57,431 nt of DNA. Origin: Candidatus Azophilus lithoversatilis. Lineage in GTDB: Bacteria; Pseudomonadota; Gammaproteobacteria; Pseudomonadales; Azotimanducaceae. Of the stretch, positions 54,328 through 57,431 are shown piece by piece. The notes below the pieces were generated by a model, which was given only the letters and a program-made list of their open reading frames with translations, was not told the origin of the DNA and did not search any database. Each line of letters opens with the position of its first letter. The stretch's first letter is position 1. The stretch lies in the NCBI GenBank assembly GCA_028278675.1, contig JAQAJJ010000022.1:1-57431 (forward strand). Direction: 5' to 3'. The position numbers and the translations under genes are program-made.

Positions 54328-54846
54328 CTACTCCAGGCGCCGCACCCGAGCGGCGGCGCTGCGCTCGGTGGCGAGAATGTGGCCGCCGCCAAGCCGCGCC
54401 GGCGCGATGACGACCCGCTCGCCGACCTCGACGGCGACAAACCGCGCCGCCTGCTGCACCCAAGCTTGGCCATTGGTCAGCCGAAACACGAGTTCGCCGC
54501 CCGCAAGGCGATCGAGCAGAATGATCGAGGAATGAACGGCTCCTTGTTGCGAGGTGCGGGACCCTCCCGCTCCCCGGCCGAGGGCTGTCTCCTGCGAGGG
54601 GCGGGGCCCTAGCGCTGCCGAAGCTGAGGGATCAGCCGCCGCAGCAGGGGAGGCTGGGTTGCCGGCAGCGACAGTTGCGGGCGGCAAGGTGCTGGCCAGC
54701 CGGTCGATGCAGGCCAGCCGCGCACCGGCGTCCTCGATTGCGGCGCAGTCCTCCAAAACCGCTGCGGAGGCTGCCTGACCCACCAAAGCAGCGGCGCCGG
54801 CCAACGCCCGGGCCAATGCCCGCACTGCCATACCGCGCCAATCCAT
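54328..54846 (-). CDS. Exported protein of unknown function with repeat-derived middle part
   Basis: 172 residues from ATG 54846 (54831 is possible). A signal peptide (VRALARALAGAAALVGQAASAAV) is followed by LEDCAAIEDAGARLACIDRLAS, a short Cys-pair motif found at the N-terminus of many periplasmic proteins. The middle (about residues 60-105) is Ala/Gly/Ser-rich and is encoded by two 45-bp palindromic units (54549-54636). The end, DRLAGGELVFRLTNGQAWVQQAARFVAVEVGERVVIAPA, looks like a small beta domain. No name for the family. Confidence 0.7.
   Translation of the reverse strand: MDWRGMAVRALARALAGAAALVGQAASAAVLEDCAAIEDAGARLACIDRLASTLPPATVAAGNPASPAAAADPSASAALGPRPSQETALGRGAGGSRTSQQGAVHSSIILLDRLAGGELVFRLTNGQAWVQQAARFVAVEVGERVVIAPARLGGGHILATERSAAARVRRLE
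54549..54636. repeat. Two tandem 45-bp palindromic units
   Basis: GCGAGG starts at 54549 and again at 54594, exactly 45 bp apart; each is followed by GC-rich palindrome arms and by CCGAGGGC/CTGAGGG. This is the same unit and period as in hflX 53649-53783, on the other side of hfq. Confidence 0.75.
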
Positions 54847-54907
54847 GCGATGCGTTCCCATACCGGCTACAGTAGCAGCAAACCGTTGCAACCACAGGAG
54901 CAATGCC

Positions 54908-55747
54908 ATGGCCTACACCTACGAGCGGCTGGCCGTCCAGATTTCGGGACGAATGGCCACCGTCACCATCAACAACCCACCCATCAACCTGATGAACCAA
55001 GCCCTCTACGTCGAGCTGCTGAAGCTTTCCTCGGAATTGAAGGCGGATCCAAGCCTATCAGTCGTTGTGCTCAAAAGCGCCAACCCCGACTTCTTCATCG
55101 CCCACTTCGACGTGGAGGCCATTCTCGGCTTCCCGGCCGAGGGTGCGGCAGAGCGAGACTCTGAGCTGAACCCCTTCCATCAGATGTGCGAGCGCTTTCG
55201 GACCATGGACAAGGTGGTCATCGCGCAAATCGAAGGCCGGGTCGGCGGCGGCGGCAGTGAGCTGGCGGCCAGTTGCGACCTGCGCTACGGCGTGCGCGGA
55301 AAAACCATCATCAACCAGATGGAAGTGCCCATCGGCATCCTGCCCGGCGGCACCGGCACCCAGCGCCTGCCCCGCCTGGTGGGCCGCGGACGGGCTTTGG
55401 AGATCATCCTGGGCGGCGGTGACCTCGATGCGGAAACCGCCGAGCGGTGGGGCTATCTCAACCGCATCTTCGCGGCCGAAGGCATTGGCACCTTCGTGAC
55501 CGAGTTGGCGGCGCGAATCGCCTCGTTCCCAATCGAAGCCGTACGCCTCGCCAAGGAGGCGGTCAACGGCGCGGAGCAACCGTTGGCGGAGGGCCTGCGC
55601 GACGAAGCCTACCTGTTCCAAAGGTTGCTGCGCACGGACAGCGCACGCAACGCCATGGGACGCTTCCTGGATATGGGTGGCCAGACCCGTGAGGGCGAAC
55701 TTCGAGTGGCTGAACTGAGCGCCGAGATCAATACTAGGGCCTGTTAA
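54908..55747 (+). CDS. Enoyl-CoA hydratase/isomerase family protein
   Basis: 279 residues from ATG 54908, with CAGGAG 8 bp upstream. ATVTINNPPINLMNQAL, FFIAHFDVEAIL, AQIEGRVGGGGSELAASCDLRYGV (oxyanion hole) and VPIGILPGGTGTQRLPRLVGRGRALEIILGGG follow the crotonase core. E at the position of the second catalytic glutamate is replaced by a Gly-Gly segment (GILPGGTGT), which argues for a non-hydratase activity. The stop TAA lies within AGGGCCTGTTAAC, a motif shared with 39919. Confidence 0.85.
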   Translation: MAYTYERLAVQISGRMATVTINNPPINLMNQALYVELLKLSSELKADPSLSVVVLKSANPDFFIAHFDVEAILGFPAEGAAERDSELNPFHQMCERFRTMDKVVIAQIEGRVGGGGSELAASCDLRYGVRGKTIINQMEVPIGILPGGTGTQRLPRLVGRGRALEIILGGGDLDAETAERWGYLNRIFAAEGIGTFVTELAARIASFPIEAVRLAKEAVNGAEQPLAEGLRDEAYLFQRLLRTDSARNAMGRFLDMGGQTREGELRVAELSAEINTRAC

Positions 55748-56132
55748 CGTTCGATTTCGTCAAATGCAGCTGGATATTCTCCTCAATCGCCCGTCCAAAG
55801 GGATGCGGCGGCGCGAACCTGGGGTTCGCGTCGAATTTTCGCTTTCGCGACTTCCTGCGGCGCAGGCTCCTGGTCGGACGGAACACTTGCTAGTTCCTGT
55901 CCGTAAAGTCGAAATTTGAGGAAGAAGGGCTGGGGGCGGGCGACCGCAGATTATCCCGCAAGAGGCGATCCGGCGGCAAATGATTCGAGTTGGCCGGTTC
56001 GGGCTGCGGCCGATCGGCCGTTGCCGCTTGCGCGGGGTTGCGTGGCGACGGTCGGCGCTCCTTTTCCGAGCACGCGGGCACGGGCGGGCGCCGGTTGTTC
56101 CAACCGGCTGGCGGCGATGGCGGGCAGCGGCG
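55748..56132. other. Gene-free stretch with repeats, between the crotonase and transposase genes
   Basis: Contains perfect hairpins CGCGAACC-TGG-GGTTCGCG (55812-55830) and CCTGC-GGC-GCAGG (55854-55866) and a further imperfect stem, GGACGGAAC with GTTCCTGTCC, around 55876-55903. These resemble the BIME-like hairpins at 20986 and 24051. The left end of the insertion sequence containing the transposase must lie here or in its 3' end, but I could not fix the inverted repeat. Confidence 0.5.
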
Positions 56133-57431
56133 TCAGGCCGGCTGGGGATGCAGGCGAACCAGACGCATCAGGTTGTGGGCGAACACCGCCGAGTGGACGT
56201 AGGCCTTGAAGCGCGGCAAGCCGCGCCACAGGCAACGCCCCAGGCCGAAGCACCGTTTCAGGTAGGAGATGCCCGCCTCGACGCCGGCGCGGAAACGCTT
56301 GAGTTGCCCGTACAGCCACGACGAGGGGGTCATGTCCTCGGCCTTCAGGCCGCGTTTTTTGTGGAACACGACATGCTCGATGCCCAGCGCCTTGGCGTCG
56401 TCGAGATTCGCGCGCGAAGCGTAGCCGCCATCGAACGCCACCCGCGACGGCGCCGAGCCGTAATGCTCGATGTGCCGCTTAAGCATCGGCAGACAACGCG
56501 CGCTGTCCGCCGGGTTGCCGTCCTCCACCACCACGTCGAGTACCAGCCCGCTACGCCCCGTGGCCAGGTTGATCTTGTGGCCGTAACGCGTCTCGCGGCC
56601 GCCCTTGACGATAATGTCCGTGTGCGGCTCGAACAGGCTCACCACTTTCTCGCTCGCCGGTACCGTGTCGCCATCGAACACCCGTCGCTCTGTCTGGTCC
56701 GTCACTTTGCCGAGCAAATCCAGATAGGCCGTCGCGGTCTCCACCCAACCCCGGCTCCAGGCCGTGCCCGCCACCGCCACCGCCGGCAACGCCGCCTCGA
56801 CGTAACCCATCGTCCGCCCGGTCAGACGCAACAGCTTGCGGTAGGTCTTGGCGCGCCGTTGGGCCCCGCGTTGCGAGCCAGCCTCCAGCGCCCGCCGCTT
56901 CGCGGCCCGGCAATGATCGTGGAAGTCGATGGCCGACGCGCCCAATTCGTCTCGCGCCTTGCGCAACAGCCGCGTCAGCACGCGCACCCCGTCGAACAGT
57001 AGCCGGCTGTCCGAGGGCTCAAGGATGTGCGTCTCGGTCACCGTGGAATCGACGCGCACCGCCTTTCCCATCTCGACTCCTGAGCCGTGCGCCACCTCCA
57101 GCAAGGTTCGGTTGATCGCTTCCCAGGTCGCGGCGCCGATCGCCCCGACGGTAGCCTGCAGCACCGATTTTCCCGGCGCCCGCCGCGTCGGATCGAGCCG
57201 CGCGAAGCGTTGCGCCGAAAGCGAATCCCGTAGCGTGAATGCCAGTCCCCGGTAGCTCTCGCCGCGCAGATGCATGAGCACCGCGCAACGCAGAATCGTC
57301 TCGCGGGTCAGGCCGTGACGGCCCAGGCTCGACCCTGCCCCGCCATCGGTGTCGGCGGCGATCTCGTCGAGCAATTCGGGGTGCGCGTCGAGCCACGCGG
57401 ACGCCCATTCCAGTTCGTCGGCGACGGGGTG
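56133..57431 (-). CDS. DDE transposase (ISNCY/IS5-like), N-terminus beyond window
   Basis: The last 432 codons of a transposase; the frame is open to the window edge (the first visible residues are HPVADELEWASAW), so the real start is outside. VRVDSTVTETHI (first Asp), VAFDGGYASRAN (second Asp) and GVEAGISYLKRCFGLGRCLWRG (Glu) form the DDE triad as seen in ISNCY-type elements, and FDGDTVPASEKV and GGRETRYGHKINLA are also typical. The gene is intact as far as visible. Confidence 0.85.
   Translation of the reverse strand, partial: HPVADELEWASAWLDAHPELLDEIAADTDGGAGSSLGRHGLTRETILRCAVLMHLRGESYRGLAFTLRDSLSAQRFARLDPTRRAPGKSVLQATVGAIGAATWEAINRTLLEVAHGSGVEMGKAVRVDSTVTETHILEPSDSRLLFDGVRVLTRLLRKARDELGASAIDFHDHCRAAKRRALEAGSQRGAQRRAKTYRKLLRLTGRTMGYVEAALPAVAVAGTAWSRGWVETATAYLDLLGKVTDQTERRVFDGDTVPASEKVVSLFEPHTDIIVKGGRETRYGHKINLATGRSGLVLDVVVEDGNPADSARCLPMLKRHIEHYGSAPSRVAFDGGYASRANLDDAKALGIEHVVFHKKRGLKAEDMTPSSWLYGQLKRFRAGVEAGISYLKRCFGLGRCLWRGLPRFKAYVHSAVFAHNLMRLVRLHPQPA

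Overview
The window is GC-rich DNA from a gammaproteobacterium. The best evidence is the cluster hfq-hflX-hflK-hflC-purA (48950-54197), together with dapA-bamC (45484-47557) and mtaD-ubiG-yciK (13596-16422), arrangements I know from Gammaproteobacteria. A single interrupted gene (16510-17037) implies that the host decodes UGA as selenocysteine. I see no tRNA, rRNA or CRISPR array. Genes are tightly packed, with many 4-base stop/start overlaps, and much of the space between them is filled with short dispersed repeats, so the genome looks streamlined but full of small non-autonomous elements.

Layout. 145-1245: a tyrosine integrase broken by two frameshifts. 1520-4969: adenine deaminase and ribokinase, two small cupins and a crotonase. 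5113-6576: a HigB-like toxin with an antitoxin fused to an IrrE-type protease, under a palindromic operator. 6710-13469: GST, GlpQ-type phosphodiesterase, split-barrel and LLM-type flavin/F420 enzymes, SixA, a VOC protein, membrane proteins, an MBL hydrolase and a PNPOx-like protein. 13596-16422: mtaD-ubiG-yciK. 16510-19539: a UGSC-motif selenoprotein with a recognisable bacterial SECIS, a coupled gene of unknown function, and a CYP153-like P450 followed by a scrap of a second P450. 19804-24549: nitronate monooxygenase-like enzyme, then a reverse operon of secreted adenosine deaminase, class IV aminotransferase and PPOX protein, and a DUF2306 membrane protein.

24587-33618 reads as a 3-keto-glycoside locus: NupG-like transporter, GMC oxidoreductase with a Tat-lipoprotein small subunit, two secreted DUF1080 (3-keto-disaccharide hydrolase) proteins, a Gfo/Idh/MocA oxidoreductase and two TIM-barrel isomerase/epimerases. 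33800-40445 holds a secreted PHP protein, a kinase-like phosphotransferase, a DAO oxidase, an acyl-CoA ligase and a VOC protein; 40446-41143 is a gene graveyard. 41144-54197 is mostly core: a DUF6279 lipoprotein, DUF1232, a glutamine amidotransferase, a glutamine-synthetase-like ligase, a CnoX-like protein, bamC, dapA, folE2, a Trm112-like protein, purA, hflC, hflK, hflX and hfq. The right edge has a crotonase and a transposase cut by the window end.

Beyond the genes, four layers of repeats stand out. (1) A repeat of about 55 bp occurs five times; three copies sit on gene 3' ends, in gene orientation. (2) A 186-bp MITE with CTAG ends is inserted inside one of those copies, and a solo MITE end at 41144 supplies the stop codon of a lipoprotein gene. 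(3) A 45-bp palindromic unit occurs in tandem inside hflX and inside the gene at 54328, in different reading frames. (4) Clusters of perfect hairpins lie between operons.
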